A stretch of 64,000 bases of DNA from Granulicatella elegans ATCC 700633 (GTDB taxonomy: Bacteria; Bacillota; Bacilli; Lactobacillales; Aerococcaceae). Shown one piece after another: positions 45,203-56,502 of the stretch (the first letter of the stretch is position 1; each line of letters begins with the position of its first letter). Where the stretch lies: assembly GCF_000162475.2 (NCBI RefSeq), contig NZ_KI391971.1:684901-748900 (forward strand), in the 5' to 3' direction. The notes beneath the pieces were generated by a model. The model had not been told where the DNA came from. It made no database searches and worked only from the letters and a program-made list of their open reading frames with translations. The position numbers and the translations under genes are program-made.

Positions 45203-47278
45203 ATGACAAAATCATTATTATTAGAAATTGGTTTAGAAGAATTACCAGCACAATATGTTCGTACAAGTTCAGAACAATTAGCAACTCGTGTAGAAGACTT
45301 TTTCAAACAAGAAAACTTAGCTTTTGAATCTGTAGAAGCTTTTGCAACACCAAGAAGATTAGCTGTTCGTGTAAATGGATTAGAAGAAGAGCAAAAGGAC
45401 CGTATTGAAATTTTCAAAGGTCCATCATTAGCGATTGCTCAAAAAGATGGAGCTTGGACAAAAGCTGCTGAAGGATTTGTTCGTGGAAAAGGATTAACAA
45501 CAGACGACATTTATGTGGAAACAATTAAAGATGTGGACTATATTCACGTTAAACAATTATTAAAAGGTAAATCTACAAAAGAAGTTGTTAAGAATTTATC
45601 TTCAGTTATTACAGATATGAAATTCCCAGTTACAATGCGTTGGGCTGCTCATACTTTTGAATATTTACGTCCAATTCATTGGATTGTTGCTTTATATGGA
45701 GAAGAAGTCATTGAAGAAATTCAAGTATTAGATGTGAAAGCTGGTCGAGTTTCAAGAGGACATCGTTTCTTAGGAAAAGATACTGAGATTGCTAGCCCAG
45801 AACAATATGAAAAAGCTTTAGCGGAACAATTTGTAATTGTAAATCAAGATGAAAGAAAAGCGTTAGTTCGTAAACAAATTGAAGAATTAGCAGCTAAAAA
45901 TGCTTGGATAGTTCCAATTGATGAAGAATTATTAGAAGAAGTAAGTTCTATTTTAGAATATCCAACAGCATTTGCTGGAACATTTGATGAAAAATATTTA
46001 GTTGTTCCAGAACCAGTATTAGTCACTTCTATGAAAGAACACCAACGTTACTTTGTTGTGTATAATGCTAAAGGTAAATTACAACCTTATTTCATTTCTG
46101 CACGTAACGGAAATGACTACATGATTGAAAATGTCGCAAAAGGAAATCAAAAAGTATTAACAGCTCGTCTAGAAGATGCTTTATTCTTCTATGAAGAAGA
46201 TAAAAAAGTTCCAATGACAGCATTCTTGAAGAAATTAGAAACATTAAACTTCCATGCGAAAATTGGTTCAATGACTGAAAAAATGAATCGTGTTCAATTA
46301 TTAGTAGGGCGTATTGCAAGTGAATTAAACTTAGATGCAAAAGATGTTGAAACAGCTCAACGTGCAGCTGAAATTTATAAATTTGACTTAGTAACGAATA
46401 TGGTTGGTGAATTCCCAGAATTACAAGGAATTATGGGTGAAATTTATTCGAAAAATTATGGAGAAACTCCAGAAGTAGCTAGAGCGATTCGTGAACATTA
46501 CATGCCAATTAGTGCAGATGCTGAATTACCTTCATCAGTTCCAGGTGCATTATTAGCGATTGCAGATAAATTAGATACATTCTTAAGCTTTACAGCAGCA
46601 GGTATGTTACCAACAGGATCAAATGACCCTTATGCATTACGTCGTCAAGTAATGGGATTAGTACAAATTTTAGAAGCGTTCGAATGGCACTTAGACATTG
46701 ATGATTTCGCTAAAACATTATTAGCATTGGATTATGCATCATTCTTAGTGGATAAGAAAGAAGATGTTCAAGCATTTATTTTAGGATTTATTCGTGAAAG
46801 ACTTGCACAAAGAATGACTTCAATTTCAAAACGTCATGATGTGATTGAAGCAGTATTAAATTCTAACTCTAATAGTGTTCCAGAAAAAATGCAGGCAGTA
46901 GCAGTATTAGAAAAAGAAGTGACTACTTCAGAAATCAAAGATATTACTGAAGCTTTAAACCGTGTGATTAATATTAGTGCAAAAGGATTTGACGAAGCTC
47001 GTCATTCTTCAGAATACTCATTAGATAAAGTTGAGACAGAAAGTGAACGTCAATTAGTAGAATCAATTGCTACTTTAAGAAAAGACTTCGAGAACTATTC
47101 AGCTGAAGAAAAATTTGCAGCATTTGCATCGATTACTCCAAAAATTCATGAATTCTTTAATGAAAATATGGTCATGGTTGATAATGAAGAAATTCGTACA
47201 AATCGTTTACGTTTCTTACGTGAATTAGCGCTAATGATTTTAGAGTTTGCTGACTTCACAGAGTTAATTGTTAAATAG
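45203..47278 (+). CDS. glyS: Glycyl-tRNA synthetase beta subunit
   Basis: A 691-residue beta subunit beginning LLLEIGLEELPAQYVR, with the family segment MRWAAHTFEYLRPIHWIVAL, an HD-like region (FDLVTNMVGEFPELQG) and the C-terminal anticodon-binding part. It lies 32 bp after glyQ. No terminator is seen before obg, 30 bp downstream, so some read-through is likely. Confidence 0.97.
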   Translation: MTKSLLLEIGLEELPAQYVRTSSEQLATRVEDFFKQENLAFESVEAFATPRRLAVRVNGLEEEQKDRIEIFKGPSLAIAQKDGAWTKAAEGFVRGKGLTTDDIYVETIKDVDYIHVKQLLKGKSTKEVVKNLSSVITDMKFPVTMRWAAHTFEYLRPIHWIVALYGEEVIEEIQVLDVKAGRVSRGHRFLGKDTEIASPEQYEKALAEQFVIVNQDERKALVRKQIEELAAKNAWIVPIDEELLEEVSSILEYPTAFAGTFDEKYLVVPEPVLVTSMKEHQRYFVVYNAKGKLQPYFISARNGNDYMIENVAKGNQKVLTARLEDALFFYEEDKKVPMTAFLKKLETLNFHAKIGSMTEKMNRVQLLVGRIASELNLDAKDVETAQRAAEIYKFDLVTNMVGEFPELQGIMGEIYSKNYGETPEVARAIREHYMPISADAELPSSVPGALLAIADKLDTFLSFTAAGMLPTGSNDPYALRRQVMGLVQILEAFEWHLDIDDFAKTLLALDYASFLVDKKEDVQAFILGFIRERLAQRMTSISKRHDVIEAVLNSNSNSVPEKMQAVAVLEKEVTTSEIKDITEALNRVINISAKGFDEARHSSEYSLDKVETESERQLVESIATLRKDFENYSAEEKFAAFASITPKIHEFFNENMVMVDNEEIRTNRLRFLRELALMILEFADFTELIVK

Positions 47279-47308
47279 TTACTAAAAATAAGAAAGGAGT
47301 AAATCCTA

Positions 47309-48619
47309 ATGGCAGTTTTTTATGATCGTGCGACGATATGGGTGAAAGCCGGAGACGGTGGTAACGGTATGGTAGCATTTAGAAGAGAAAAATACGTCCC
47401 AGATGGAGGTCCTGCTGGTGGAGATGGCGGACGAGGCGGTAGTGTCATTTTTAAAGTCGATTCAGGACTTAGAACGTTATTAGATTTCCGTCACAAACGT
47501 CATTTTAAGGCAAAACCTGGTGAAAATGGGATGAGTAAAAGTATGTATGGTCGTGGAGCAGATGACTTAATTGTTAAAGTACCTGCTGGAACAATTGTTC
47601 GTAATGCTCAAACAAAAGAATTGATTGCAGACTTAGTAGAAGTAGATCAAGAAGTAGTAGTAGCAAAGGGTGGTCGTGGAGGCCGTGGAAATATTCGCTT
47701 TGCTACTCATAAAAATCCGGCTCCAGATATTGCTGAAAATGGAGAACCAGGAGAAGAATTTGAAATTGAATTAGAATTAAAAGTATTAGCAGATGTCGGT
47801 TTAGTTGGATTCCCATCTGTAGGAAAATCAACTTTATTATCGGTAATTTCTAGCGCAAAACCAAAAATTGCGGATTATCATTTTACAACTTTAAATCCAC
47901 AATTAGGGATGACACAAGCTCCAAATGGTGAACAATTTGTTGTAGCTGACCTTCCTGGATTAATCGAAGGAGCTCATATGGGCGTTGGTTTAGGAATCCA
48001 TTTCTTAAAACATATTGAACGTACAAAAGTATTACTACATGTCATTGATATGGCTTCAATGGAAGGAAGAAATCCTTATGAAGATTATCAAGTCATTATG
48101 CAAGAACTAGGTTCTTATCATTTAAGATTACTAGAACGTCCAATGATTATTGTTGCAAATAAAATGGATCAGCCACAGTCTGAAGAATTATTAGAACAAT
48201 TTAAAAAAGATTTACAAGAAAACTTACCAGATGGTCAAGAAATGCCTGAAATTTTCCCGATTTCTGCTTATCGTAAAGATGGCTTACAAGCACTACTAGC
48301 AAGAACAGCAGAAATATTAGAAGAAACAGAATTCTTCCCATTAGATGAAGTACAAGAAGCTCAAACTCATATGGTTTATGGATTGGAAGAAGAAGAACGT
48401 CCATTTGATATTACAAGAGATCCTGATGGTACATGGGTATTATATGGAGAAAAACTAGAAAAATTATTCTTAATGACGAATATGGAACATGATGAATCTG
48501 TGATGCGTTTTTCACGTCAATTACGTGGAATGGGTGTCGATGCTGCCTTACGTAGTCAAGGTGCTGAAAACGGTGATATGGTTAGAATTCGTAAATTTGT
48601 CTTTGAGTTTGTCGATTAG
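47309..48619 (+). CDS. obg: Obg family GTPase
   Basis: A 436-residue GTPase. The glycine-rich Obg fold reads [17 protein letters not shown] and [12 protein letters not shown], the G domain has G1 [10 protein letters not shown]3 DLPGLIEGA and G4 NKMD, and the C-terminal OCT domain begins about residue 360. It helps 50S ribosome assembly and the stringent response. In streptococci it also lies near rnz and recJ, but here an acyltransferase gene stands between. Confidence 0.96.
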   Translation: MAVFYDRATIWVKAGDGGNGMVAFRREKYVPDGGPAGGDGGRGGSVIFKVDSGLRTLLDFRHKRHFKAKPGENGMSKSMYGRGADDLIVKVPAGTIVRNAQTKELIADLVEVDQEVVVAKGGRGGRGNIRFATHKNPAPDIAENGEPGEEFEIELELKVLADVGLVGFPSVGKSTLLSVISSAKPKIADYHFTTLNPQLGMTQAPNGEQFVVADLPGLIEGAHMGVGLGIHFLKHIERTKVLLHVIDMASMEGRNPYEDYQVIMQELGSYHLRLLERPMIIVANKMDQPQSEELLEQFKKDLQENLPDGQEMPEIFPISAYRKDGLQALLARTAEILEETEFFPLDEVQEAQTHMVYGLEEEERPFDITRDPDGTWVLYGEKLEKLFLMTNMEHDESVMRFSRQLRGMGVDAALRSQGAENGDMVRIRKFVFEFVD

Positions 48620-48627
48620 GTGATGTC

Positions 48628-50448
48628 ATGATTGATAGAACTGAAATTGAAAAACGAGATTATATCGCAGCTTTTGATGGTTTAAGAGCCATTGCGATTA
48701 TGAGTATAGTAGGCCATCAAATGATGGCTTACCGTATTCCAGGTGGATTTCTAGGCTTAAATATCTTTTTACTATTATCAGGCTATTTTATGACTGCTAG
48801 TCTAATGGATTCTTTAATGAAAAATGGAAAAGTACCATTAAAGTCATTTTTAACGAAAAGATTAAAACGAATTATTATTCCAACGTTTGCGATGATAGTA
48901 GCAGTTATTTTTTATTTATTGCTATTTCAAAGGGAACTCTTAGTGAATTTAAGAAGTACAATGGTTTCCAATTTATTCTTTATGAATAACTGGTGGCAAA
49001 TTATTCAGGAAAATGATCATGCGATAACGGTATTAACGCAATCGCCATTTTCTCATTTATGGTATATGTCATTAGCAGTTCAATATTATTTATTGTGGCC
49101 AATTTTATTTGTATTTTTAAGTGTGATGATTAAAAAACATCAAGTGTTACAAAAGGTAGTGCTTGCTCTTTTAGTAGCTTCTGTTTTATTAATGATTACA
49201 AAAGATTTTTCAAATGTTCACTTCCTAAGAATTTTCTTTGGTACGGACACACGAGCTTTTTCTGTTTTAACAGGAGCAGTTGTAGCCTTATTATTTCCAA
49301 TTCAAAGATTTTATGGGGAATATATTCAAAAATATCGTTATGAGTCAGTCATTCGTTTTGTACCAATTGTATTATTAGTTCTAACCTTATTTATAATGAA
49401 AGAGCATAGTCATTTAACATTTAGAGGTGGAATGTTTATCTTTGATGTAATTGTGGCTGCTTTAATAATGATTTCATTGCATCCTAAATCAGTAACATCA
49501 TTATTTTTCCGTTTAAAACCTTTAACAGTTATTGGAAGAAGAAGTCTTTCTTATTACTTATGGTATTTACCTTTATCGGTTTTATACCAAGCTAAAATTG
49601 GGGATACAAGTTCTACGCCTTTTTTACATAGAATTGTAGAAATTGTGTTATTAGTTATTTTAGGGGAACTTTGGTATCAATTGTTTGAAAAAGGGAAATT
49701 CTCTAAAGTGATGAATCAATTATCTGCTCAATGGACTCATTCGACTCGTAGAACTGTAAAAATGGTTTATAGTGCTGCAGTTGTATTGATTTTATTGATT
49801 GGATTTATTCAAGCAAGTCCGAGATTATCAGCTCAAGAATCAGCTTTACAAGAAGTAATATTGGCAAGTGAATCCTTGTCACAAAACACACGTAATACTG
49901 ATAAGAAAGTTGTTAAAACGATTAATAATATTCAAGGACTTAGTAGAGAAGAAACAGTCTTTAGTTCAAATACTTCTATTACATTTATTGGAGATACGAT
50001 GTTATTAGCAATGGCACAAGAAATTCCGACATTATATCCAAATGCAGTAATTAGTGCAAATAGAGATCTTCAAGTATTTGAATTAGGAGAAATGATTGAC
50101 CAATTGAAAGAACAAAAACAATTAGGGGATATCATTGTATTAATGGTAGGAAGTAATGGAGCATATACTAAAGGACAATTAGATGCTGTTTTAAAAAATA
50201 TTGGTATGGACAAACAAATCTTCTTAGTGTCAAATACGATTAATCGCACTTGGCAACAAGAAATTAATCATATTTCTGAAAGTTTGGCACAAAAATATTC
50301 AAATGTTCATTATATTGATTGGAAATCTGAATCAAGTACACATCCAGATTGGTTTTATGAAAAAGCGTCTATCGTAAATACAACTGGGGCACATCAACAA
50401 GGTTTGTGGATTGCAAAAATGATTTATCAAACATTAAGAGGTAGTTAG
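48628..50448 (+). CDS. OatA-like membrane acyltransferase with a degenerate SGNH domain
   Basis: A 606-residue protein. Residues about 1-400 are an acyltransferase-3 membrane domain with [16 protein letters not shown] and about ten membrane segments. Residues about 435-606 are an extracytoplasmic SGNH-like domain aligning with OatA, which O-acetylates MurNAc to resist lysozyme. Where OatA has GDS, this protein has GDTM, and where OatA has the DxxH pair (YDGIHLE) this one reads YEKASIVN, so the serine, aspartate and histidine of the triad all appear replaced. [10 protein letters not shown] is kept. It could use another transfer mode or be regulatory. It starts 8 bp after obg. Confidence 0.8.
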   Translation: MIDRTEIEKRDYIAAFDGLRAIAIMSIVGHQMMAYRIPGGFLGLNIFLLLSGYFMTASLMDSLMKNGKVPLKSFLTKRLKRIIIPTFAMIVAVIFYLLLFQRELLVNLRSTMVSNLFFMNNWWQIIQENDHAITVLTQSPFSHLWYMSLAVQYYLLWPILFVFLSVMIKKHQVLQKVVLALLVASVLLMITKDFSNVHFLRIFFGTDTRAFSVLTGAVVALLFPIQRFYGEYIQKYRYESVIRFVPIVLLVLTLFIMKEHSHLTFRGGMFIFDVIVAALIMISLHPKSVTSLFFRLKPLTVIGRRSLSYYLWYLPLSVLYQAKIGDTSSTPFLHRIVEIVLLVILGELWYQLFEKGKFSKVMNQLSAQWTHSTRRTVKMVYSAAVVLILLIGFIQASPRLSAQESALQEVILASESLSQNTRNTDKKVVKTINNIQGLSREETVFSSNTSITFIGDTMLLAMAQEIPTLYPNAVISANRDLQVFELGEMIDQLKEQKQLGDIIVLMVGSNGAYTKGQLDAVLKNIGMDKQIFLVSNTINRTWQQEINHISESLAQKYSNVHYIDWKSESSTHPDWFYEKASIVNTTGAHQQGLWIAKMIYQTLRGS

Positions 50449-50456
50449 GAGCCATT

Positions 50457-51382
50457 ATGGAATTACAATTTTTAGGTACAGGTGCTGGGGTTCCAGCCAA
50501 AATGAGAAATGTTTCGTCAATCGCTTTGAAACTATTAGATGAAAGAAATGAAATTTGGTTATTTGATTGCGGAGAAGCAACGCAACAACAAATTTTAAAT
50601 ACAACCATTCGACCAGGAAAAATTAAAAAATATTTATTACCCATCTTCATGGAGATCATATTTTTGGGTTGCCAGGCTTATTAACGAGTCGATCATTCCA
50701 AGGTGGAGAAGATGAATTAATCGTTTATGGGCCAAAAGGCATTAAACGTTTTATTGATGCGAGTATTTCTGTTTCTTATTCGAAATTGGGCTATCCATTG
50801 AAAGTTGTGGAATTTGAAGAGGATGGAGTATTATTTTCTGATCAACAATTCAGAGTAGAAGCGATGAAGTTAGAACATGGAATTCCTTCTTATGGATTTC
50901 GAATTACAGAATCTGACCAAATTGGTGAGTTAAAGGCAGAAGAATTAAGAGCTATAGGAGTCCCATTTGGTCCTGTCTTTGGTCGATTAAAACGTGGAGA
51001 AGTTGTTACTTTAGAGGATGGTCGTGTCATTGATGGAAAAGACTATGTGAGCGAGGATATTAAGGGACGTGTTGTTGTAATCTGTGGAGATACAAGATTT
51101 ACTCCAAAAAGTATTACTTTATCGCAAAATGCTAATGTTCTCGTTCATGAAGCTACTTATGAAGCGGATAAAGAAAAAACTGCTCGTCAACATTTCCATT
51201 CAACAAGTAAACAAGCGGCAACGATTGCTTTAGAAGCGAATGTTCAACAATTGTATTTAACTCATATTAGTGCGCGTTATTTAGGGCATCAAGTGAGTCA
51301 ATTAGAACAGGAAGCTCGTAAAGTATTCCCACAAACAAAAGTAGTTAAAGATTTTGATACATTTACGATTGGAAGAAATTAA
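50457..51382 (+). pseudogene. rnz: Ribonuclease Z with a frameshift in an A6 run
   Basis: The first frame ([15 protein letters not shown]... [18 protein letters not shown]) matches the RNase Z N-terminus but leaves frame at the A run 50625-50630 and stops at 50684. A -1 shift there restores ITHLHGDH, with HLHGDH encoded at 50642-50659, followed by [14 protein letters not shown] and the rest to a normal C-terminus (TAA 51380-51382). One missing A explains it. RNase Z trims tRNA 3' ends and is essential in B. subtilis. The tRNA-Arg in this window lacks an encoded CCA, so the enzyme should be needed. A sequencing error or slippage is as likely as real loss. Confidence 0.85.
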
Positions 51383-51383
51383 T

Positions 51384-52184
51384 ATGGTAAAACGTGAACA
51401 GTTTTCAATAAATGGGAAAATGGTATTGATTACAGGAGCTAGTGGAGGCTTAGGCGAACAATTAGCTTATGAATGTGCCAAACAACAAGCCGGTTTAATA
51501 TTAGTGGCAAGACGTGAGGAAGTCTTAAAGAAAGTAGCTAACACTTGTCAACAATGGACAAATCAACCCGTCTATTATTATGCCTGTGATTTATCGAATG
51601 TAGTTAAAGTAGAATTACTATTAGAAAAAATTCAATCCATTGATGTCGATATTGTCATTAATAATGCAGGTAGAGGATATTTAAAACAAGCTGTTGATTT
51701 ATCAAAAGAAGAAATTGAAGAAATGTTACAATTGAATTTATATACTTTGATTCAAATCACTCAACAATATCTTCCTAAATTCATTCAGAAAAAATCAGGA
51801 ATGTTCGTACAAATTGCTTCTCAAGCTGGAAAAACAGCAACTCCAAAAACTTCGGTTTATTCAGCTTCAAAATTTGGAGTGTTAGGTTATTCCAATGCTT
51901 TACGATTAGAATTAAAAGAACAAGGCATTCATGTAATGACGGTCAATCCTGGACCAATTGCTACTCAATTTTTTGAAAAAGCAGAACCCACAGGAAAATA
52001 TTTAGCAAGTGTGTCTAGGTATGTTTTAACAAGTAAGGAAGTTGCAAGAAAAATTGTTCGAGGAATGAAACTTCAAAAAAGAGAAGTGAATGTACCGTAT
52101 AGTATGAATCTTGCAGCAAAATTAAACTTCTGTTTCCCAAAAATTGGAGACATGAGTATTTTAAAATTATTTAATAAAAAATAA
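51384..52184 (+). CDS. Short-chain dehydrogenase/reductase family protein
   Basis: From the ATG at 51384 (266 residues; the frame is open upstream to 51354 inside rnz). The SDR cofactor motif TGASGGLG, the NNAG motif and the catalytic Ser...Tyr-x3-Lys (YSASK) are present, and VNPGPIATQF follows. Substrate unknown. In streptococci and enterococci an SDR of this kind stands between rnz and recJ, so the order is conserved. Confidence 0.88.
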   Translation: MVKREQFSINGKMVLITGASGGLGEQLAYECAKQQAGLILVARREEVLKKVANTCQQWTNQPVYYYACDLSNVVKVELLLEKIQSIDVDIVINNAGRGYLKQAVDLSKEEIEEMLQLNLYTLIQITQQYLPKFIQKKSGMFVQIASQAGKTATPKTSVYSASKFGVLGYSNALRLELKEQGIHVMTVNPGPIATQFFEKAEPTGKYLASVSRYVLTSKEVARKIVRGMKLQKREVNVPYSMNLAAKLNFCFPKIGDMSILKLFNKK

Positions 52185-52201
52185 GTTCTGGAGGTGATAG
52201 G

Positions 52202-54517
52202 ATGTCTTTTGCAAATGCTAAATGGGATTTAATCAATAATGAGATAGAGGAAAGTTCAAAAGAAATTGCGAAAGCATTAGGACTTTCTCCTTTATTGATT
52301 CAAATTTGTAGGAGAAGAGGATATCAAACTGAGGAACAAATTCAAGAATTTCTATCATCTTCACCGACATTATGGCATGATCCATATTTAATGTATGATA
52401 TGGAAAAAGCAATTCAACGTATTCAACAAGCGATTGAAACGGATGAAAGTATTTTAATATTCGGGGACTATGATGCTGACGGTATTACTAGTACTGCAGT
52501 ATTATACGAAACATTAGAAATGATGGGTGCACAAGTAGAATATTATCTACCAAATCGTTTTATAGATGGATATGGTCCGAATATCCGTGTTTTTGAAGAG
52601 TATCTTGAAAAAGGAGTATCTTTAATTATAACGGTTGACTGTGGAATTGCGGCTCATGAAAGTGTTGAATGGGCAATGAGTCAACAATGTGATGTTATTG
52701 TAACAGATCACCATGAGATTCCTCCTGTTCTCCCTAAAGCTTATGCAGTGATACATCCTCGCCATCCCGATGGTGAGTATCCATTTGGAGATTTATCTGG
52801 AGCAGGAGTTGCTTTTAAATTAGCACATGCATTATTAGGAGAACTTCCTGTTGAATTAGCAGAAATTGCTTGTATTGGAACAATTGCAGACCTAGTTAGT
52901 TTAACGGATGAAAATCGTAGTTTAGTAAAATTAGGTTTGCAACAATTAAATCAAACGGAGCGAATTGGGTTAAGTTACTTATTTCAAGAATTACAATTAA
53001 TTCCTGGTTCAATAGATGAAAAAACAATAGGGTTTCAAGTAGGTCCTTGTTTAAATGCTCTTGGAAGACTTGGAGATGCGACTCCAGGGGTTGCTTTATT
53101 TACGACTTTTGATGATGAAGTCGCTCAAGAAGTTGTGACTTTAATGCAACAAGAAAATGCTAAGAGAAAACAAATTGTAGATGATATTACAAAAGAAGCA
53201 TTAGAATTAGCCAAAGCTCAAATAGATCACAAAGTGTTAGTATTAGCTCAATCTAATTGGCATGAAGGTGTATTGGGAATTGTTGCGAGTCGAATCGTCG
53301 AACAATTACAAAAACCGACGATTGTTTTAGGAATTCAATCAGATGGATTAATGGCAAAAGGTTCTGCAAGATCTTGCGCTCAGTTTAATCTCTATGATGC
53401 ACTATCTTATTGCCAAGAGACTTTAGCTAAATTTGGAGGCCATCATATGGCTGCTGGACTAAGTGTCGAAACAGTGATGTTACCAGGATTTATGGAAGCT
53501 ATCGAAACTTATGCGAAACAGCATCCCGAATTGTTGGAAGATGAAAAAGTAATTCCTATCGAAGAAGCATTATCACTTTCGCAAGTAAATGTTGAGTTTA
53601 TCGATTCTCTTCAAGCATTAAAACCATATGGAACGAATAATGCTGAACCGATTTTTAAAATTAGTAATATATTAGTAGGTCAAAAACAAAAGATTGGTGC
53701 TCAACAGCAGCATTTAAAATTAACGTTGAATTCTGAACAGAATCAGTTACAGGCTTTAATTTTTAATAAAGGAGAATGGGCAGATAGCTTAAATCTTCAA
53801 GCAGAGGTTGAAGTCATTGGGACTTTAGAAATTAATGAATGGCAACAAAATCGTTTACCTCAATTAATGTTAAAAGATATCTCTGTTAAAGATGCGTTAA
53901 TTTTTGATTGGCGTACCAATAAAATTCGACCAGAACATTTATCAGTGAAGAAGGCAGCTTATTTAGTTGAAAGAGATGCTCTAAAACCATTAGTGAGTGA
54001 AAGAATTGATACAAGTTCTAAAGTCTTTTCAATGGAAGAATGGATAAAAGAAGAAAAACAAGAGGATTTTAATTCGATTGTATTCTTTGATTGTCCGCAA
54101 TCTAAAGAAGTGATTCAAGAATTTCGTAAACATTCCTATACGCAAAAAATGTATATTATTGCGTATACACCTAAATCTATTATGACAATGGGAATCCCCA
54201 CAAGGGAACGATTTGTGGCTGTTTATCAATATTTAAAAACACATTCAAATGTACCCTATAATGAAAAAACAGGAGAATTAGCCACTTATTTAAAAATTCC
54301 TTTAGATCAATTTAAAGTAATTTTAAAAGTGTTTTTTGAATTAAAATTTGTTATAATAGAAAACGGCTGTTTAAGTTTAAATCCAGAATCCACATCAATG
54401 GATTTAATGCAGTCAACCTTAATGAAACAATTGCAAGAAGAACTTTGGCTCGAAAGAGTATTTATCTATAGTCAATTTTCTGAATTAACAAATTGGCTGA
54501 CAAATATGGAGGAATAA
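52202..54517 (+). CDS. recJ: Single-stranded-DNA-specific exonuclease RecJ
   Basis: A 771-residue RecJ. DHH motifs are [20 protein letters not shown] and VTDHHEIP, with [11 protein letters not shown] and the DHHA1 GGHHMAAG motif. An OB fold and the Firmicute-specific C-terminal extension follow (from about residue 560). It degrades single-stranded DNA 5' to 3' in recombination and repair. The start follows GGAGG. The apt ATG comes 2 bp after its stop. Confidence 0.95.
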   Translation: MSFANAKWDLINNEIEESSKEIAKALGLSPLLIQICRRRGYQTEEQIQEFLSSSPTLWHDPYLMYDMEKAIQRIQQAIETDESILIFGDYDADGITSTAVLYETLEMMGAQVEYYLPNRFIDGYGPNIRVFEEYLEKGVSLIITVDCGIAAHESVEWAMSQQCDVIVTDHHEIPPVLPKAYAVIHPRHPDGEYPFGDLSGAGVAFKLAHALLGELPVELAEIACIGTIADLVSLTDENRSLVKLGLQQLNQTERIGLSYLFQELQLIPGSIDEKTIGFQVGPCLNALGRLGDATPGVALFTTFDDEVAQEVVTLMQQENAKRKQIVDDITKEALELAKAQIDHKVLVLAQSNWHEGVLGIVASRIVEQLQKPTIVLGIQSDGLMAKGSARSCAQFNLYDALSYCQETLAKFGGHHMAAGLSVETVMLPGFMEAIETYAKQHPELLEDEKVIPIEEALSLSQVNVEFIDSLQALKPYGTNNAEPIFKISNILVGQKQKIGAQQQHLKLTLNSEQNQLQALIFNKGEWADSLNLQAEVEVIGTLEINEWQQNRLPQLMLKDISVKDALIFDWRTNKIRPEHLSVKKAAYLVERDALKPLVSERIDTSSKVFSMEEWIKEEKQEDFNSIVFFDCPQSKEVIQEFRKHSYTQKMYIIAYTPKSIMTMGIPTRERFVAVYQYLKTHSNVPYNEKTGELATYLKIPLDQFKVILKVFFELKFVIIENGCLSLNPESTSMDLMQSTLMKQLQEELWLERVFIYSQFSELTNWLTNMEE

Positions 54518-54519
54518 AA

Positions 54520-55047
54520 ATGAATTTAAAAAATTACATTGCAAGTGTACCAAACTACCCTAAAGAAGGTATTATTTTTAGAGATATTTCACCTTTAATG
54601 GCAGATGGGAAAGCATACCAATATGCGACACAACAAATTGTAGACTATGCGAAAAGTAGAGGAGCTGACATGATTGTTGGTCCTGAAGCTCGTGGATTTA
54701 TCGTTGGGTGTCCTGTTGCATATGAATTAGGAATTGGTTTTGCACCAGCACGAAAAAAAGGAAAATTACCTCGTGAAACAGTTTCTGTAGAATATGATTT
54801 AGAATATGGTACTGCAGAATTACATTTACATAAAGATGCTGTAAAACCAGGTCAAAAAGTATTAATTTGTGATGACTTATTAGCAACAGGTGGAACAATG
54901 GATGCTTGTGCTAAATTAGTTGAAAAATTAGGTGGAGAAGTTGTTGGTTTAGCATTTTTAGTGGAATTAACAGACTTAAAAGGCCGTGAAAAAATCGAAG
55001 GATATGACATCTTTACATTGATGGAATACACAGAAGACGAAAGATAA
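54520..55047 (+). CDS. apt: Adenine phosphoribosyltransferase
   Basis: A 175-residue PRTase starting [18 protein letters not shown], with [19 protein letters not shown] and the PRPP loop [14 protein letters not shown]. It converts adenine to AMP and supports (p)ppGpp balance in the recJ-apt(-rel) region of many Firmicutes. The gene is the last of the obg-to-apt run. Confidence 0.97.
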   Translation: MNLKNYIASVPNYPKEGIIFRDISPLMADGKAYQYATQQIVDYAKSRGADMIVGPEARGFIVGCPVAYELGIGFAPARKKGKLPRETVSVEYDLEYGTAELHLHKDAVKPGQKVLICDDLLATGGTMDACAKLVEKLGGEVVGLAFLVELTDLKGREKIEGYDIFTLMEYTEDER

Positions 55048-55075
55048 AGAAATAGATTTTTCTGAAGTAGTAACG

Positions 55076-55115
55076 AAAGCCATGATATTCGGATTTGCGA
55101 ATATCATGGCTTTTA
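55076..55115. terminator. Bidirectional terminator between apt and mvaA
   Basis: AAAGCCATGATATTCG and CGAATATCATGGCTTTT pair perfectly. The preceding TTTTTCTGAAGTAGT (55057-55071) is again like the left arm of the dispersed element. Confidence 0.92.
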
Positions 55116-55118
55116 TGC

Positions 55119-56396
55119 TTATCTAATGCTTTCTAATATTTTTTGTACGGTTTCTAAATTTAAATGTTTTTGTTCTTTCAGTAATTGGATAATTTGTGGA
55201 ATTTCTTCTTCTGTTGCTCCAGCCGTTAAAGCTAGAGATTTTACTTGTAAATTCATATGTCCTTTTTGAATCCCATCGGTTACTAATGCTTTTAAGGCGG
55301 CAAAATTTTGTGCTAAACCTATAGAAGCAATAATTACTGCTAATTCTTTAGCAGATGGATTCATCAATAATTCATGAGAAAATTGAGCAGCAGGATGAAT
55401 TGATATAGAACCACCAACTGTTCCGATAGGCATTGGAATACTTAATGTTCCTACTAATTTCTTATCATTATGGATAAACCATTTACTAAAAGGTTGATAA
55501 GTTCCTGATAGAGTTGCATATGCATGTGCTCCAGCTTCAATGGCTCGCCAATCATTTCCAGTTGCAATAACAACTGCATCAATTCCATTCATAATTCCTT
55601 TATTATGAGTAGCAGCACGATAAGGATCGACTTGGGATAGTTCGCTAGCAATTTCAATTCTACGGGCAATTTCTTCACCTGAGATTGTCTTTGTTTCTAA
55701 ATTTTCAAAAGGAATATGGCATGTAGTCGTGACAACGGAATGAGTTGACAAATTCGATAAAATTGCCATAATACAAGTTCCATTTGTAAAAGTTTCGATA
55801 GGAGAAACTAAGGCTTCTAAAATCGTATTTAAAATATTTGCCCCCATTGCTTCCTTTGTATCTACAGAAATATAAAATACATAAAACGTATGATTTGGAT
55901 GTTGTTTTTTCTCTACCCAAATCGATTGGATTCCACCACCGCGTTTCACAATAGAAGGGTGGGCTTCATGAGCAATAGTAAATAAATGATCGATTTCCTT
56001 TGAAAGTTTTTTCTCTATTTCTTCTATAGAATATGGGGAATCATAGATTGCAATTTCACCAATCATTTCTCTCTTTTCTTGAGTAGTAGTAAATCCCCCA
56101 GAACGATGAATGATTTTACAACCATTACTTGCTGCAGCAATGACGGAAGGTTCCTCTGTTACCATTGGAACAGTATAAGTTTTACCATTTACGGTAACTT
56201 CAGGAACAATTCCAAGTGGTAAATCATATAGTCCGATTTGATTTTCAATCATTTGATTAGCTACAGATTCTGGTAAGTTAAATCCAGTTAATAAGTTTGC
56301 TTTTTTTTCATCTGATAAATGAGATAAGTTTGTTAAAATATTTTTTCTTTCTAGCGGTGTTTTTTGATAAAATTTATAAAATAAATGCTCGTTCAT
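55119..56396 (-). CDS. mvaA: Hydroxymethylglutaryl-CoA reductase (class II)
   Basis: A 425-residue class II HMG-CoA reductase (MNEHLFYKFYQKTPLERK). It has the ENQIGLYDLPLGIVPEVTVNGK and EEPSVIAAASNGCK segments, the RGGGIQS stretch and IMNGIDAVVIATGNDWRAIEAGAHAYA. It reduces HMG-CoA to mevalonate for isoprenoids, needed for undecaprenyl phosphate. The start is preceded by AAGGGGGC. The partner HMG-CoA synthase is not adjacent. It stands alone on the minus strand. Confidence 0.95.
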   Translation of the reverse strand: MNEHLFYKFYQKTPLERKNILTNLSHLSDEKKANLLTGFNLPESVANQMIENQIGLYDLPLGIVPEVTVNGKTYTVPMVTEEPSVIAAASNGCKIIHRSGGFTTTQEKREMIGEIAIYDSPYSIEEIEKKLSKEIDHLFTIAHEAHPSIVKRGGGIQSIWVEKKQHPNHTFYVFYISVDTKEAMGANILNTILEALVSPIETFTNGTCIMAILSNLSTHSVVTTTCHIPFENLETKTISGEEIARRIEIASELSQVDPYRAATHNKGIMNGIDAVVIATGNDWRAIEAGAHAYATLSGTYQPFSKWFIHNDKKLVGTLSIPMPIGTVGGSISIHPAAQFSHELLMNPSAKELAVIIASIGLAQNFAALKALVTDGIQKGHMNLQVKSLALTAGATEEEIPQIIQLLKEQKHLNLETVQKILESIR

Positions 56397-56502
56397 AATA
56401 AGCCCCCTTAGTGACTCTAGTATAACAAATTTATTAGTATGAGGGGAAGATACAAGAAAAAATGTTTCAAATACTGTATACTAGAATACAAGGAGTGATG
56501 AA

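Noticed and set aside
50669-51382. A separate 237-residue gene starting inside rnz
   Set aside because: Its sequence continues RNase Z exactly after the A-run frameshift, so it is the second half of the same gene.
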